Below are positions 7,438 to 16,240 of a stretch of DNA of 64,000 bases, in pieces. Numbering within the stretch: position 1 is the stretch's first letter; each line of letters begins with the position of its first letter. The notes beneath the pieces were generated by a model, which searched no databases, was not told the origin of the DNA, and saw nothing but the letters and a program-made list of their open reading frames with translations. Origin of the DNA: Sphingobacterium psychroaquaticum (GTDB taxonomy: Bacteria; Bacteroidota; Bacteroidia; Sphingobacteriales; Sphingobacteriaceae); NCBI RefSeq assembly GCF_900177625.1, contig NZ_FXAU01000001.1:172326-236325 (forward strand). The letters run 5' to 3'. The translations under genes were made by a program, and so were the position numbers.

Positions 7438-9756
7438 TTAGAATTTAAAATTCCAGGTTACCGATGGAATAGCGCCAAAAAGGGCTACCCGGTAGGCCTC
7501 TGTAATGTTCTTATTCGATTCGTTCTCTCTAAAGTCTATGATATAGGCATTTTTTCTATTGTATGCATTGTAAACACCAAAAGACCAACTCGATTTAAAT
7601 CGTTTGTTTTCCTTATTTGGTTCATATGTCGCGGAGAGATCCAAGCGGTGATAATTAGGCATACGATAACCATTTCGTTCCGTGTAATAGAACATTGTTT
7701 TACCGTCCATCTCATATTTACCACTCGGGAAAGTTACCGCATTTCCGGTATTGAATACGAAAGTTGCACCCAATGTCCATTTTTTTGACAGCTCATAAAT
7801 ACCCACGACAGAAATATCATGCACCCTATCCTGACGGGCACGGAACCAGTTACCATCGTTTATGCCATCAAACTTACGTTCGCTTTTGGATAAGGTATAA
7901 CTAATCCATCCGGTAAACCGACCTGTATTTTTACGCAAATACCATTCCGCACCATAAGCCCGCCCAATACCAAACAAGAGATCGCCTTCAAAGAATTTAT
8001 TGGCCTGCAAATCGGCTCCATTTTTAAAATCGATCTGGTTATCCATAGCCTTGTAATAGGCTTCCACGGAAAACTCATAGTCGTTATTCTTAAAATTCCG
8101 AAAATATCCTAAAGCCACCTGATTGGCAATTTGTGGTTTGATATTCAGACTGCTCACCACATATTGATCCGTAGGTAAGCTGGATGTTGTGTTCGTCAGC
8201 TGATGTAAATTTTGAGCCATCCGGTTAAAGGATGCTTTGATGCTACTTTTCTTGTTTAACAAGAAACTCGCTGAAAAACGGGGTTCCAACTGGAAATAGT
8301 GCTTTACAATCTTCGAACCATAATATTGCTCACTAATGGGCTCCCCATCACCATCAAACTCATAAAAACTACCTGGCCCCATGACCATAAAATCTGTTGC
8401 ACGCAAGCCATAGATCATCGAAAGACGATCGGAAGGTTTCCATTCGTGCGACACATACCCAGCAACCTCCACTCCTTGTCGAGATCCTACATCTAGATCG
8501 TTAACTGTAGATCCTTCGCCCGCTTTTATTCGTGCAGGATGAATGGATTGTTGCAACCCCTGCACCCCAAAACGTAAAGTGCTGGTCGGAGAGCTATAGA
8601 ATGAAAAATCTTGTTTTACATTCCAGTTTCTAATTTTTGATGCAATCTTAAAATCAGAGTTATCACTATTGACCATCACATTATAGGCGAAGTCACTGTA
8701 GATAAATGTGGTATTGCTGAACAAACGATCATTCAGGATATGATTCCAACGTACCGTTGCTGTGGCATTTCCCCAATCAAAACTAAATAAATCGGAATAA
8801 CCCAGATCATCCTTCCCGAAGTAACCGGATAGATACAAGGTATTCTTTTCATCAAACTTATAGTTTACTTTGGCATTAAGGTCGTAAAAATAAAGCTTGC
8901 TCTTATTTACATCAGGGTCTTTGGAGAGCTTTAAAAACATATCCGCATAGGTTCTTCTACCGCTCAACATAAAGGAACTTTTGTCTTTAACAAGCGGGCC
9001 TTCTACTTTGAGGCGAGAAGCGATCAATCCCACACCACCTTCCGCGGTAAATTTCTTTTTGTTCCCGTCCAGCATAGCAATATCCAAAACCGAAGAAACC
9101 CGTCCACCAAAATGAGCCGGAATACCTCCTTTGTACAGCTGAACATCTTTAATCGCATCTGAATTAAATGTAGAAAAGAAACCCATCAAGTGCGAAGCAT
9201 TGTAGACCGTGGCTTCATCCAGTAAGATTAAGTTTTGATCACCACCACCACCACGTACGTAGAAATTAGAAGATCCTTCACCTCCACTTTGCACACCGGG
9301 TAAAAGTTGGATAGTCTTCAAAAGATCTTTTTCACCAAACACAACCGGAATATTCTTTACCTCCTCCATCGTGAAATTCATGGCGCCCATTTGTGCGTTG
9401 GTGACATTTCCATCTCGCTTTTTTGCGGAGACCACGACTTCATCCAAGAGGTTATCGACTGCTCTTAACTCGATATCCATCCGTTTACTCGCTGTTAAAG
9501 CAAGCTCCACTACCTTACTCTCATACCCCACGTAACTTACGATCGCCCGGTAGGTCCCCGGCTGTGTAGACAGTGAATAAAAACCATAGTTATTTGTGCT
9601 GGTCGCCAGCTCAGTTTTTTCTAAAGCAACCAAAGCGCCAATTAGTGTCTCACCACTACCGGCGTCGCGGACTACACCACTAAAAGTAACCTTCTGTTGC
9701 GCAAAACTACTCATCCCCACCATCAGCAGGACAAACAAAGAAACAATTCTAAACAT
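7438..9756 (-). CDS. TonB-dependent receptor with N-terminal CarboxypepD_reg-like domain
   Basis: 772 residues. A signal peptide (to about 19, SFAQQ) is followed by an Ig-like regulatory domain at about 22-105 (FSGVVRDAGSGETLIGALV). The plug is at about 110-230 (NIPVVFGEKDLLKTIQLLPG, FYVRGGGGDQNLILLD) and a 22-strand barrel ends in an aromatic residue (VTWNFKF). It imports a large or scarce ligand using proton-motive force relayed by TonB. It is shorter than SusC proteins and its partner is DUF4249 rather than SusD, so a polysaccharide ligand is not implied. It starts 7 bp after the esterase stop. Confidence 0.93.
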   Translation of the reverse strand: MFRIVSLFVLLMVGMSSFAQQKVTFSGVVRDAGSGETLIGALVALEKTELATSTNNYGFYSLSTQPGTYRAIVSYVGYESKVVELALTASKRMDIELRAVDNLLDEVVVSAKKRDGNVTNAQMGAMNFTMEEVKNIPVVFGEKDLLKTIQLLPGVQSGGEGSSNFYVRGGGGDQNLILLDEATVYNASHLMGFFSTFNSDAIKDVQLYKGGIPAHFGGRVSSVLDIAMLDGNKKKFTAEGGVGLIASRLKVEGPLVKDKSSFMLSGRRTYADMFLKLSKDPDVNKSKLYFYDLNAKVNYKFDEKNTLYLSGYFGKDDLGYSDLFSFDWGNATATVRWNHILNDRLFSNTTFIYSDFAYNVMVNSDNSDFKIASKIRNWNVKQDFSFYSSPTSTLRFGVQGLQQSIHPARIKAGEGSTVNDLDVGSRQGVEVAGYVSHEWKPSDRLSMIYGLRATDFMVMGPGSFYEFDGDGEPISEQYYGSKIVKHYFQLEPRFSASFLLNKKSSIKASFNRMAQNLHQLTNTTSSLPTDQYVVSSLNIKPQIANQVALGYFRNFKNNDYEFSVEAYYKAMDNQIDFKNGADLQANKFFEGDLLFGIGRAYGAEWYLRKNTGRFTGWISYTLSKSERKFDGINDGNWFRARQDRVHDISVVGIYELSKKWTLGATFVFNTGNAVTFPSGKYEMDGKTMFYYTERNGYRMPNYHRLDLSATYEPNKENKRFKSSWSFGVYNAYNRKNAYIIDFRENESNKNITEAYRVALFGAIPSVTWNFKF

Positions 9757-9763
9757 CGGTCAA

Positions 9764-10576
9764 TTATTTAGCAGCAGGCTTTTCTTGGAAACATTGATTA
9801 AAAAATGCCATTTGGAAATCAATCGATTTAGACCAATAGTTCCAATCGTGCTTTCCAGGCATTGTTAAGTAGTCATGTGCGACATTCATATAGGTTAATT
9901 TCTCATGCAGTGCATTGTTTACTCCGAAGAAAAAATCTTCCGTTCCGCAATCAATAAAAAGCTTGAGATTTCCTGGACGTATTTGATGGATAAGCTCAAT
10001 TACCGTATGTTCATTCCAGGCCGTCTGGTTGTCATGGTATTCGCCTATTCTTTTTTTGATGCTCCAATTATTTGGAAAAGGACGAATATCGACCCCTCCC
10101 GACGTACTGCCTGCATTGGCAAACACATCTTGATGGCGAATCGCTAAATACAACGCACCATGTCCGCCCATACTGAGTCCCGTAATTCCTCGTTTTGTAC
10201 GATCAGCCGGTGCACCATACTGCTGTTCGATATATGAAACCAATTCTTTCGACACAAATGTTTCATAACGATCGCCCGTTCCCTCAATATCCCAATACCA
10301 ACTATCGTAACCACCATCCGGACAAACGATCAGGTATTCATTTTGATCTACCCAATTTTTAATCTGCGGGGTTTTATTAACCCAATTTCCATAATTGCCC
10401 GAATAACCATGCAATAAATACAAAGTTGCTTTCGGCGTTCCCTTTTCTGGGGAAACAACAACAGTTTTAACTTTTTTCTTCATCGACGCACTGTAGACCT
10501 CGACTGTATCAACTTTAGCGGCATACACGGAACTGATGCCCAGTAGAAAAATGATTGCGGTTAATAATCTGCTCAT
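9764..10576 (-). CDS. Secreted esterase, putative-esterase (PF00756-type) alpha/beta hydrolase
   Basis: 270 residues with a signal peptide (VYAAK). The fold markers are LLHGYSGNYGNW near residue 54, the nucleophile elbow GLSMGGHGA near 134, an acid in DCGTEDFF near 211, and His in PGKHDWNYW near 244. The family covers S-formylglutathione hydrolases, carbohydrate acetylesterases and siderophore esterases (Fes/IroE). Sequence alone does not fix the substrate. Its position directly before a TonB receptor makes hydrolysis of the imported ligand an attractive inference. Confidence 0.87.
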   Translation of the reverse strand: MSRLLTAIIFLLGISSVYAAKVDTVEVYSASMKKKVKTVVVSPEKGTPKATLYLLHGYSGNYGNWVNKTPQIKNWVDQNEYLIVCPDGGYDSWYWDIEGTGDRYETFVSKELVSYIEQQYGAPADRTKRGITGLSMGGHGALYLAIRHQDVFANAGSTSGGVDIRPFPNNWSIKKRIGEYHDNQTAWNEHTVIELIHQIRPGNLKLFIDCGTEDFFFGVNNALHEKLTYMNVAHDYLTMPGKHDWNYWSKSIDFQMAFFNQCFQEKPAAK

Positions 10577-10589
10577 TACGATATATAAA

Positions 10590-11507
10590 TTAATCTATAG
10601 AATTAATGGAATAGCGATAAAGATAGGAATCTAATCCTAACGGTCGCTCACTTATTGTATAAAAAACAGAACCATCTTGATCAAAACAAATAGCCTCACC
10701 CTGAGGTTCAGGTTGGTATGGTAATTTTATTGGTTTTTGTTGCAGGGTCAAGACCACGGACACACCCAAATTTCGTTCCCATAAAAATACTTCCGTTAGG
10801 TTTTTTACGAGAATCCAACGTCCATCATCCGAGATATCAGCCGACGTAATAAAAGTAAAGGGAAGATTTGTCTTAGGTTCTAACAGGATTGATTCTGAAG
10901 GCGATTGCATGATATTTACCGCATACAGACCGACCTTAAAATCGCGTTTGCTGATCAGGTAACAGGTCAGGCTTTGTGGATCCACAAAAATAGCTTCGGC
11001 ATCTCTTGGTTTATCGGGATATCGCATCCGCAGCGTTCGTACCTTTTCTTTCGGGATATGTACGTCCTTTAAGCCGGCATGCCAATCTGGTTCTTCAAAA
11101 ATATAGAGCTGTACTTCGTTTCTCACGGCCAGATTGTCACCGATATCAGCCACGACGAGGTAAGAACGCCCCTCCCATTTAAATTTGGCGATATCCTCTA
11201 TATCTACCGCTTTGATGCCAGACAACCAATATGTGGTTTCAAGTGCCGCTTTATTATCGATTAGAAAAATCCGGGCACTGTCGCCGCTGTCATTATGCGT
11301 CCAAAATTTATTAGGATACTTATTGGATTGAATTAATCCCGACAACTCACCCAACGCACTATCTTTAACCTTCCCCAGGGTTTCCCGCGGGACAGTTTGT
11401 GCCGATACGGTCGATGCACAGACAAAGGTCTGAAGAAGTAAGAAGAAGAAAAAAGAGGTCGCCTGGCGACTGCAACGATTAAGATGCAGCCTGCAACGCG
11501 ATAGCAT
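10590..11507 (-). CDS. Secreted beta-propeller-like protein of unknown function
   Basis: 305 residues. The N-terminus is Arg-rich, then hydrophobic (FFFFLLLQTFVCA), ending near VSAQ. The mature part has SGLIQSNKYPNKFWTHNDSGD, AVDIEDIA, VVADIGDN and RDAEAIFVD. These motifs recur in widely distributed secreted propeller proteins of unknown role, some resembling the esterase-like phytase fold. I do not recognise a specific enzyme. The ATG at 11507 overlaps the end of sufE by 29 bp, which suggests translational coupling. There is no other ATG before the signal peptide. Confidence 0.7.
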   Translation of the reverse strand: MLSRCRLHLNRCSRQATSFFFFLLLQTFVCASTVSAQTVPRETLGKVKDSALGELSGLIQSNKYPNKFWTHNDSGDSARIFLIDNKAALETTYWLSGIKAVDIEDIAKFKWEGRSYLVVADIGDNLAVRNEVQLYIFEEPDWHAGLKDVHIPKEKVRTLRMRYPDKPRDAEAIFVDPQSLTCYLISKRDFKVGLYAVNIMQSPSESILLEPKTNLPFTFITSADISDDGRWILVKNLTEVFLWERNLGVSVVLTLQQKPIKLPYQPEPQGEAICFDQDGSVFYTISERPLGLDSYLYRYSINSID

Positions 11508-11898
11508 AGAGCTTCATTTGCTTAACCATCGACAATAGACCATTAGCTCGCGTCGGAGAAAGATGCTCCTTTAACCCGATTTGATCGATAAAATACAGAT
11601 CTGCTTTGGCAATATCTTGTGGTGTTTGTCCCGAAAGCACCTTCACCATCAGACTAACCAAACCTTTTGTTATAATCGCATCACTATCTGCGGTAAAATA
11701 GATTTTACCATCTTTCAGCTCTGGAAACAACCACACCTTTGACTGACAACCTTTAATAATATACTCTTCTGTTTTATATTGCTCCTCAATCAAAGGAACT
11801 TCTTTACCGAGCTGGATGATATATTCATACTTTTCCATCCAATCTTGATAAAAAGCAAAATCTTCTATCAGCTCGTCTTGTATTTCGTTTATCTGCAT
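11479..11898 (-). CDS. sufE: SufE-family sulfur acceptor
   Basis: 139 residues. It accepts persulfide sulfur from SufS during Fe-S cluster assembly. The family core is clear: IIQLGKEVPLI near 27, and YIIKGCQSKVWLF near 47-59, whose Cys is the persulfide carrier. This is followed by the FTADSDAIITKGLVSL segment and a C-terminal helix (LSPTRANGLLSMVKQMK). It starts 12 bp after sufS on the same strand. SufBCD are not in this window. Confidence 0.95.
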   Translation of the reverse strand: MQINEIQDELIEDFAFYQDWMEKYEYIIQLGKEVPLIEEQYKTEEYIIKGCQSKVWLFPELKDGKIYFTADSDAIITKGLVSLMVKVLSGQTPQDIAKADLYFIDQIGLKEHLSPTRANGLLSMVKQMKLYAIALQAAS

Positions 11899-11910
11899 GT
11901 TCTAATAACG

Positions 11911-13152
11911 TTATAAAAGCATTTTTAATGCTCTCTTCAACCCTTCTACTAAAGTATCGACCTCGGCTTTGGTATTGTACATCGCCAACGACATACGGAC
12001 CGTTCCTGGAATACCAAATCGCTCCATCACGGGCTGCGCACAATGATGCCCTGTACGCACGGCAATACCCAACTTATCTAAGATAACGCCAATATCGTAA
12101 GGGTGGGTACCATCCACCACAAAAGAAATAACAGAAGACTTCTGTGCGGCTGTACCAATGAAACGCACCCCCTCGACCTGAGACAGCTCTGCGGTTGCAT
12201 ACGCCAAAAGTTCATCTTCATACGCTTTAATTTGCTCCAGGCCCAACTCGTTTAGGTAATCTATGGCTTCTCCTAAACAAATACCAGCTTCGATATTCGG
12301 TGTTCCAGCTTCAAATTTAAAAGGGAGTTCATTGTACGTTGTCTTCTCAAAGCTCACTTCCTTAATCATATCCCCTCCACCTTGATAAGGTGGCATTGCG
12401 TTTAAAAGAGCCTCTTTACCGTAAAGCACTCCGACCCCTGTCGGACCATACATCTTATGCCCCGAGAATACCAAAAAGTCTACATCGAGAGCCTGCACAT
12501 CAACGGCCATGTGTTGCACAGCCTGTGCCGCATCCAACAATACGGGAACCTGATGTTCATGCGCAATATCGATCATCTCTTTAACCGGATTAATCGTACC
12601 TAATGCATTGGAAACATAAGTAAAGGTGGCTATTTTGGTTTTTGATGAGAATAAAGATTTGTACACATCAAGATCAAGCTCTCCACGATCGTTCATCGGA
12701 ATAACTTTTAAAACGCATCCCTTTTCATCACACAACATTTGCCAAGGCACAATATTCGAGTGATGCTCCATCGCCGAAACAATAATTTCATCACCTTCAC
12801 CGATAAATTTACGTCCATAGCAGGTTGCAACCATATTGATCGATTCCGTCGTGCCTTTGGTTATAATAACCTCATGCTCGTGTTCCGCATGGATAAAAGC
12901 CTGCAATTTACGGCGGGTAACCTCAAAGGCATCCGTTGAAATTTGACTTAAATAATGCACGCCACGATGCACATTACTGTTCATTTGTTCATAATAATGC
13001 GCGACGGCATCAATCACCTGCTTAGGTTTTTGTGTCGTTGCGCCATTATCAAAATAAACAAGCGGCTTACCGTTCACCTCCCGCTGTAAAATCGGGAAAT
13101 CGGCACGTATTTTTTCTATATTGATAGCTTTCAAAATCTCCTTTGTATTCAT
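11911..13152 (-). CDS. sufS: Cysteine desulfurase SufS
   Basis: 413 residues. A PLP enzyme that takes sulfur from Cys for Fe-S assembly. Visible signatures include YFDNGATTQKP, HRGVHYLS, the PLP-Lys segment FSGHKMYGPTGVG near 228, and RTGHHCAQPV near 363 with the active-site Cys. The start is set at the ATG at 13152 because the upstream in-frame extension begins with TTG inside a TAACTTTG -7 box at 13162-13169, only 9 bp from the ATG. The mRNA should therefore have almost no leader. It heads a six-gene leftward run. Confidence 0.96.
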   Translation of the reverse strand: MNTKEILKAINIEKIRADFPILQREVNGKPLVYFDNGATTQKPKQVIDAVAHYYEQMNSNVHRGVHYLSQISTDAFEVTRRKLQAFIHAEHEHEVIITKGTTESINMVATCYGRKFIGEGDEIIVSAMEHHSNIVPWQMLCDEKGCVLKVIPMNDRGELDLDVYKSLFSSKTKIATFTYVSNALGTINPVKEMIDIAHEHQVPVLLDAAQAVQHMAVDVQALDVDFLVFSGHKMYGPTGVGVLYGKEALLNAMPPYQGGGDMIKEVSFEKTTYNELPFKFEAGTPNIEAGICLGEAIDYLNELGLEQIKAYEDELLAYATAELSQVEGVRFIGTAAQKSSVISFVVDGTHPYDIGVILDKLGIAVRTGHHCAQPVMERFGIPGTVRMSLAMYNTKAEVDTLVEGLKRALKMLL

Positions 13153-13161
13153 GATGAAAGA

Positions 13162-13169
13162 CAAAGTTA
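13162..13169 (-). promoter_or_regulatory. -7 box of sufS
   Basis: TAACTTTG on the minus strand matches the Bacteroidota -7 consensus TAnnTTTG exactly. Its last G is 9 bp from the sufS ATG, so transcription should begin within about 5 nt of the start codon. The -33 element is weak: a TTG at 13193-13195 has an over-long 23-bp spacer. Confidence 0.6.
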
Positions 13170-13258
13170 CTATAATAAGAAAAAAAACAGGTCAATACCA
13201 TGTATTCTTTTTGTAAAGAGAAGAAAAATTAATCCGCACTACTTTCCTTCAATTTGGT

Positions 13259-13266
13259 TACCTTTG
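13259..13266 (+). promoter_or_regulatory. -7 box of the acyl-ACP desaturase gene
   Basis: TACCTTTG matches TAnnTTTG exactly and ends 8 bp before the ATG at 13275. The predicted leader is only a few nucleotides. No convincing -33 TTTG was found at the right distance. Confidence 0.55.
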
Positions 13267-13274
13267 TTATTGAT

Positions 13275-14270
13275 ATGCAAGATTTACCATTAAATATACC
13301 CGAAGGATCGAGGAAAGAGGTTATGACTTATTTGGAGCCCTTCATGCTCAACGAAATGAGTGAATACCTTAAACCTGTGGAGGAGATGTGGCAACCGGCA
13401 GATTTTCTACCTGATTCTTCGCGCGACACTTTTTTTGAAGAGGTACGGGATTTACAGGAAAGTGCAAAAGAGCTCCCTTATGATCTTGTCGCGGTTTTAA
13501 TTGGTGATACGATAACAGAAGAAGCACTTCCAACCTACGAATCGTGGCTTACAATGGTAGAGGACGTGGAGAAAAACGAACAAGGTGGGTGGATGAAATG
13601 GGTACGCGCCTGGACGGCCGAAGAAAACCGACATGGCGACTTGCTCAACAAATACCTTTATTTATCGGGACGTATTGATATGCGTCAGTTTGAAATGTCG
13701 ACGCAATACCTCATCCAAGATGGTTTTGATATCGGAACGGGCGCCGATCCTTACCGGAATTTTATTTACACCTCCTTTCAAGAGATCGCAACCAACGTAT
13801 CGCATAGACGTGTGGCTGGTATATCGAAAAAATCTGGCGATAAATTACTCGCCAAAATGTGCGGTGTAATTGCGGCCGATGAAGCGAGACATGCTAAGGC
13901 ATACATGTCTTTCATCTCACATGCAATGGTCGTTGACCCGAGTGAAGTCATGTTGGCTTTTGAAGATATGATGCGCAAAAAAATCGTTATGCCCGCCCAT
14001 TTCCTACGCGAAGCAGGAGAACCTCAAGGCGAAGCTTTTGCACACTTTTCAGATGCAGCACAGCGCCTAGAGGTATACACAGCCTTAGATTATGTCGATA
14101 TACTCAAAGAACTGAATGATGCCTGGAAAATTGACCAGGTGACAGGTCTGAATGAGAAAGGTGAAAAAGCACGGGATTATCTCATGAAGTTACCAGATCG
14201 TTTAACCCGATTGGCTGAACGCATAAAAATCCCTGAAATGCAGTATAAATTCAAATGGATATACGGATAA
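13275..14270 (+). CDS. Acyl-ACP desaturase (soluble diiron)
   Basis: 331 residues. It introduces a cis double bond into acyl-ACP using O2 and two electrons from ferredoxin. Both diiron motifs are present: AEENRHGD near residue 115 and ADEARHAKA near 200, within a four-helix bundle. The start is the ATG (MQDLPLN), because a TTG-initiated extension would overlap the -7 box. The gene is followed by a terminator, a MarR gene, a ferredoxin reductase and a 2Fe-2S ferredoxin, which together could supply its electrons. Its promoter region faces that of sufS. Confidence 0.94.
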   Translation: MQDLPLNIPEGSRKEVMTYLEPFMLNEMSEYLKPVEEMWQPADFLPDSSRDTFFEEVRDLQESAKELPYDLVAVLIGDTITEEALPTYESWLTMVEDVEKNEQGGWMKWVRAWTAEENRHGDLLNKYLYLSGRIDMRQFEMSTQYLIQDGFDIGTGADPYRNFIYTSFQEIATNVSHRRVAGISKKSGDKLLAKMCGVIAADEARHAKAYMSFISHAMVVDPSEVMLAFEDMMRKKIVMPAHFLREAGEPQGEAFAHFSDAAQRLEVYTALDYVDILKELNDAWKIDQVTGLNEKGEKARDYLMKLPDRLTRLAERIKIPEMQYKFKWIYG

Positions 14271-14294
14271 AAGCTTGAGATTACTCAAGCTTTT
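14269..14294 (+). terminator. Terminator after the desaturase gene
   Basis: An 11-bp stem AAAAGCTTGAG/CTCAAGCTTTT with a four-base loop is followed by a T-run, directly at the desaturase stop codon. Confidence 0.88.
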
Positions 14295-14338
14295 TTTGTT
14301 TCCTCATATTTTCTCCTTAAATTAGTTGTCACACTAAT
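14295..14338 (+). promoter_or_regulatory. marR promoter with overlapping inverted-repeat operator
   Basis: TTTG (14295-14298) and TAAATTAG (14318-14325, one mismatch to TAnnTTTG) are separated by 19 bp. A perfect inverted repeat ATTAGT-N6-ACTAAT (14321-14338) covers the -7 element and the predicted start site, which is the usual position for an autorepressor operator. Binding of the adjacent MarR protein is inference. Confidence 0.5.
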
Positions 14339-14345
14339 ATTTGTT

Positions 14346-14783
14346 ATGCTAATAGAGAAATTTAGCCAATACTCTTTTATTTTAGACCGTACAGCACGTA
14401 AGGTAAAACAATATGCGCAAGCCACCTTTACGCAACAAGATTTTGATATAACGATCGACCAATGGGCCGTCATAAAGATTCTATACAATGCGGATCCCAT
14501 GACACAAAAGGAGCTATCAGAGGAGTCGAGCAAGGATCAACCCACGCTTACTCGCATCATTGATCTGCTTATTAAAAAAAATCTTGTACGCCGAATAGAA
14601 CATCCTACCGACCGCCGTTGTTTACTACTACAGTTAACAACCGAAGGGAAAGCAAAAGTAGAACAATTAAGTCCGGCTGTTGCGTCCATCCGAATGAAGG
14701 CATGGGAAAATCTTTCCGAAGAAGATTTCGCCCACTTCACACGTATTTTGAACACCATACATCAGAATTTGGACAAAGGGTAA
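14346..14783 (+). CDS. MarR-family transcriptional regulator
   Basis: 145 residues, the typical MarR size. The winged-helix core reads QWAVIKILY, then MTQKELSEESSKDQPTLTRI (helix-turn-helix, about 57-77) and LVRRIEHPTDRRCLLLQLT (wing with the conserved Asp-Arg), flanked by dimerisation helices. It likely represses its own gene through the inverted repeat at 14321-14338, and perhaps the neighbouring desaturase or the ferredoxin reductase gene 75 bp downstream. The effector cannot be read from the sequence. Confidence 0.93.
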   Translation: MLIEKFSQYSFILDRTARKVKQYAQATFTQQDFDITIDQWAVIKILYNADPMTQKELSEESSKDQPTLTRIIDLLIKKNLVRRIEHPTDRRCLLLQLTTEGKAKVEQLSPAVASIRMKAWENLSEEDFAHFTRILNTIHQNLDKG

Positions 14784-14858
14784 AGGAGTAAAGAGAGTTA
14801 AGGGGTTAAAACGGCAAAGGACAATGAAATCACATACAATACATAAATTAAAATACAT

Positions 14859-15863
14859 ATGATAACAACAGATATATGCATTATTGGAGCTGGTCCTGTA
14901 GGATTGTTCGCGGTTTTCGAAGCAGGTTTACTGAAAATGAGATGCCATCTGATTGATGTTCTTCCTCAGGTTGGCGGCCAGCTTTCCGAGATATATCCGC
15001 ACAAACCCATATATGATATCCCGGGTTACCCAACAATTAAAGCACAGGAATTAATTACCAATCAGATGGAACAGATAGCTCCTTTCGAGCCTACCTTTAC
15101 ATTGGGAGAGCGTGTCGAGGAACTGATTAAACAAGCCGATGGCTCCTACCATGTTATTGGATCAGACGGCACAGTAATTCACTGTCAGGTAGTCGTTATT
15201 GCAGGAGGCCTGGGGTGTTTCGAACCTCGCAAGCCTGAACTCGCAAATCTAGCGCATTTTGAAGGTAAAAATGTGCACTATATGGTTAAGGATCCGGAAC
15301 AATTTCGGGATAAAAAGATTGTTATCGCCGGTGGTGGAGACTCCGCACTCGATTGGACAGTTTTCTTAGCTGATATTGCTAAAGAGGTTACCCTCGTGCA
15401 TCGCAGTGACTCCTTCCGAGGAGCGCCAGACTCCGCTGAAAAAGTATACAACATGGCACAAGAAGGAAAAGTAAACTTACTCTTGTCGCACAACCTTGTT
15501 TCCTTAAATGGAAATGGCAAACTAGAGAGCATTTCTTTAACAAACAAACAAAAGGAAGAGCTCACTGTCCCGACCGAGCATTTTATTCCTCTTTATGGAT
15601 TAAGTCCCAAACTCGGACCCATTGCCAACTGGGGCCTAAATATTGACAAAAATGCTATCGTGGTGGACACCTTTGATTACTCCACCAATGTGGAGCGTAT
15701 TTTTGCGATTGGCGACATCAATACATACCCCGGTAAACTTAAGCTAATCCTGTGTGGATACCATGAGGCTGCGCTTATGTGTCAAAGTGCATTTAAGTAT
15801 GTTTATCCGGATCAGAAACTAAGTTTTAAGTATACCACCGTAAATGGCATCAACGCTTTCTAA
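14859..15863 (+). CDS. Ferredoxin--NADP reductase, thioredoxin-reductase-like type
   Basis: 334 residues. The FAD-binding IIGAGPVGLFAVFEAGL is at 7-23, GGQLSEIYPHKPIYDIPGYP is near 40-60, and the NAD(P) fold VIAGGGDSALDW is near 150-160. The C-terminal FAD contact AIGDINTYPGK is near 285. The CxxC redox pair of true thioredoxin reductases is absent at its normal position, which fits the TrxR-like FNR family. It moves electrons between NADPH and ferredoxin. The ferredoxin gene starts 1 bp after its stop, so the two are surely cotranscribed. Confidence 0.92.
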   Translation: MITTDICIIGAGPVGLFAVFEAGLLKMRCHLIDVLPQVGGQLSEIYPHKPIYDIPGYPTIKAQELITNQMEQIAPFEPTFTLGERVEELIKQADGSYHVIGSDGTVIHCQVVVIAGGLGCFEPRKPELANLAHFEGKNVHYMVKDPEQFRDKKIVIAGGGDSALDWTVFLADIAKEVTLVHRSDSFRGAPDSAEKVYNMAQEGKVNLLLSHNLVSLNGNGKLESISLTNKQKEELTVPTEHFIPLYGLSPKLGPIANWGLNIDKNAIVVDTFDYSTNVERIFAIGDINTYPGKLKLILCGYHEAALMCQSAFKYVYPDQKLSFKYTTVNGINAF

Positions 15864-15864
15864 C

Positions 15865-16194
15865 ATGGAAAATATCATAACAATATCGGTGGAGGACCGA
15901 GATGGAACGGTGCAGGAAATTGAAGTTCCAACAGACATCAATCTAAGCTTGATGGAGCTCTTAAAAGCTTCAGAGTATGAGGTTTTAGCCACTTGTGGTG
16001 GAATGGCATTATGTGCAACCTGCCACGTACAAGTCGTATCAGGAGGCGATCACCTCCACCCTGCTGAAGATCAAGAACTCGACATGTTGGACACCTTACC
16101 TGACGCTGATGACGATAGCAGACTGGCGTGTCAGTTACGATTAACAAATGACGATAATGGTCTTTATGTAAAAATTAAAGGAGCTTTACAATAA
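15865..16194 (+). CDS. 2Fe-2S ferredoxin, adrenodoxin type
   Basis: 109 residues. The four cluster cysteines have C-x5-C-x2-C-x35-C spacing (CGGMALCATC near 45-54, last Cys in RLACQLRL), as in adrenodoxin and ISC-type ferredoxins rather than plant-type. The start is set at ATG 15865, one base after the reductase stop; an in-frame ATG at 15844 would overlap that gene. The likely redox partner is the reductase encoded immediately upstream. A candidate acceptor is the diiron desaturase 1.6 kb upstream. Confidence 0.93.
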   Translation: MENIITISVEDRDGTVQEIEVPTDINLSLMELLKASEYEVLATCGGMALCATCHVQVVSGGDHLHPAEDQELDMLDTLPDADDDSRLACQLRLTNDDNGLYVKIKGALQ

Positions 16195-16232
16195 GGTAAC
16201 GAATAATGTGTACACCTTACACTAAGTTTTTG

Positions 16233-16240
16233 TACTTTTG
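16233..16240 (+). promoter_or_regulatory. -7 box upstream of ndh
   Basis: TACTTTTG matches TAnnTTTG. The -33 position has only TGTG. A start near 16245 would leave a leader of about 125 nt before ndh. Confidence 0.45.
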
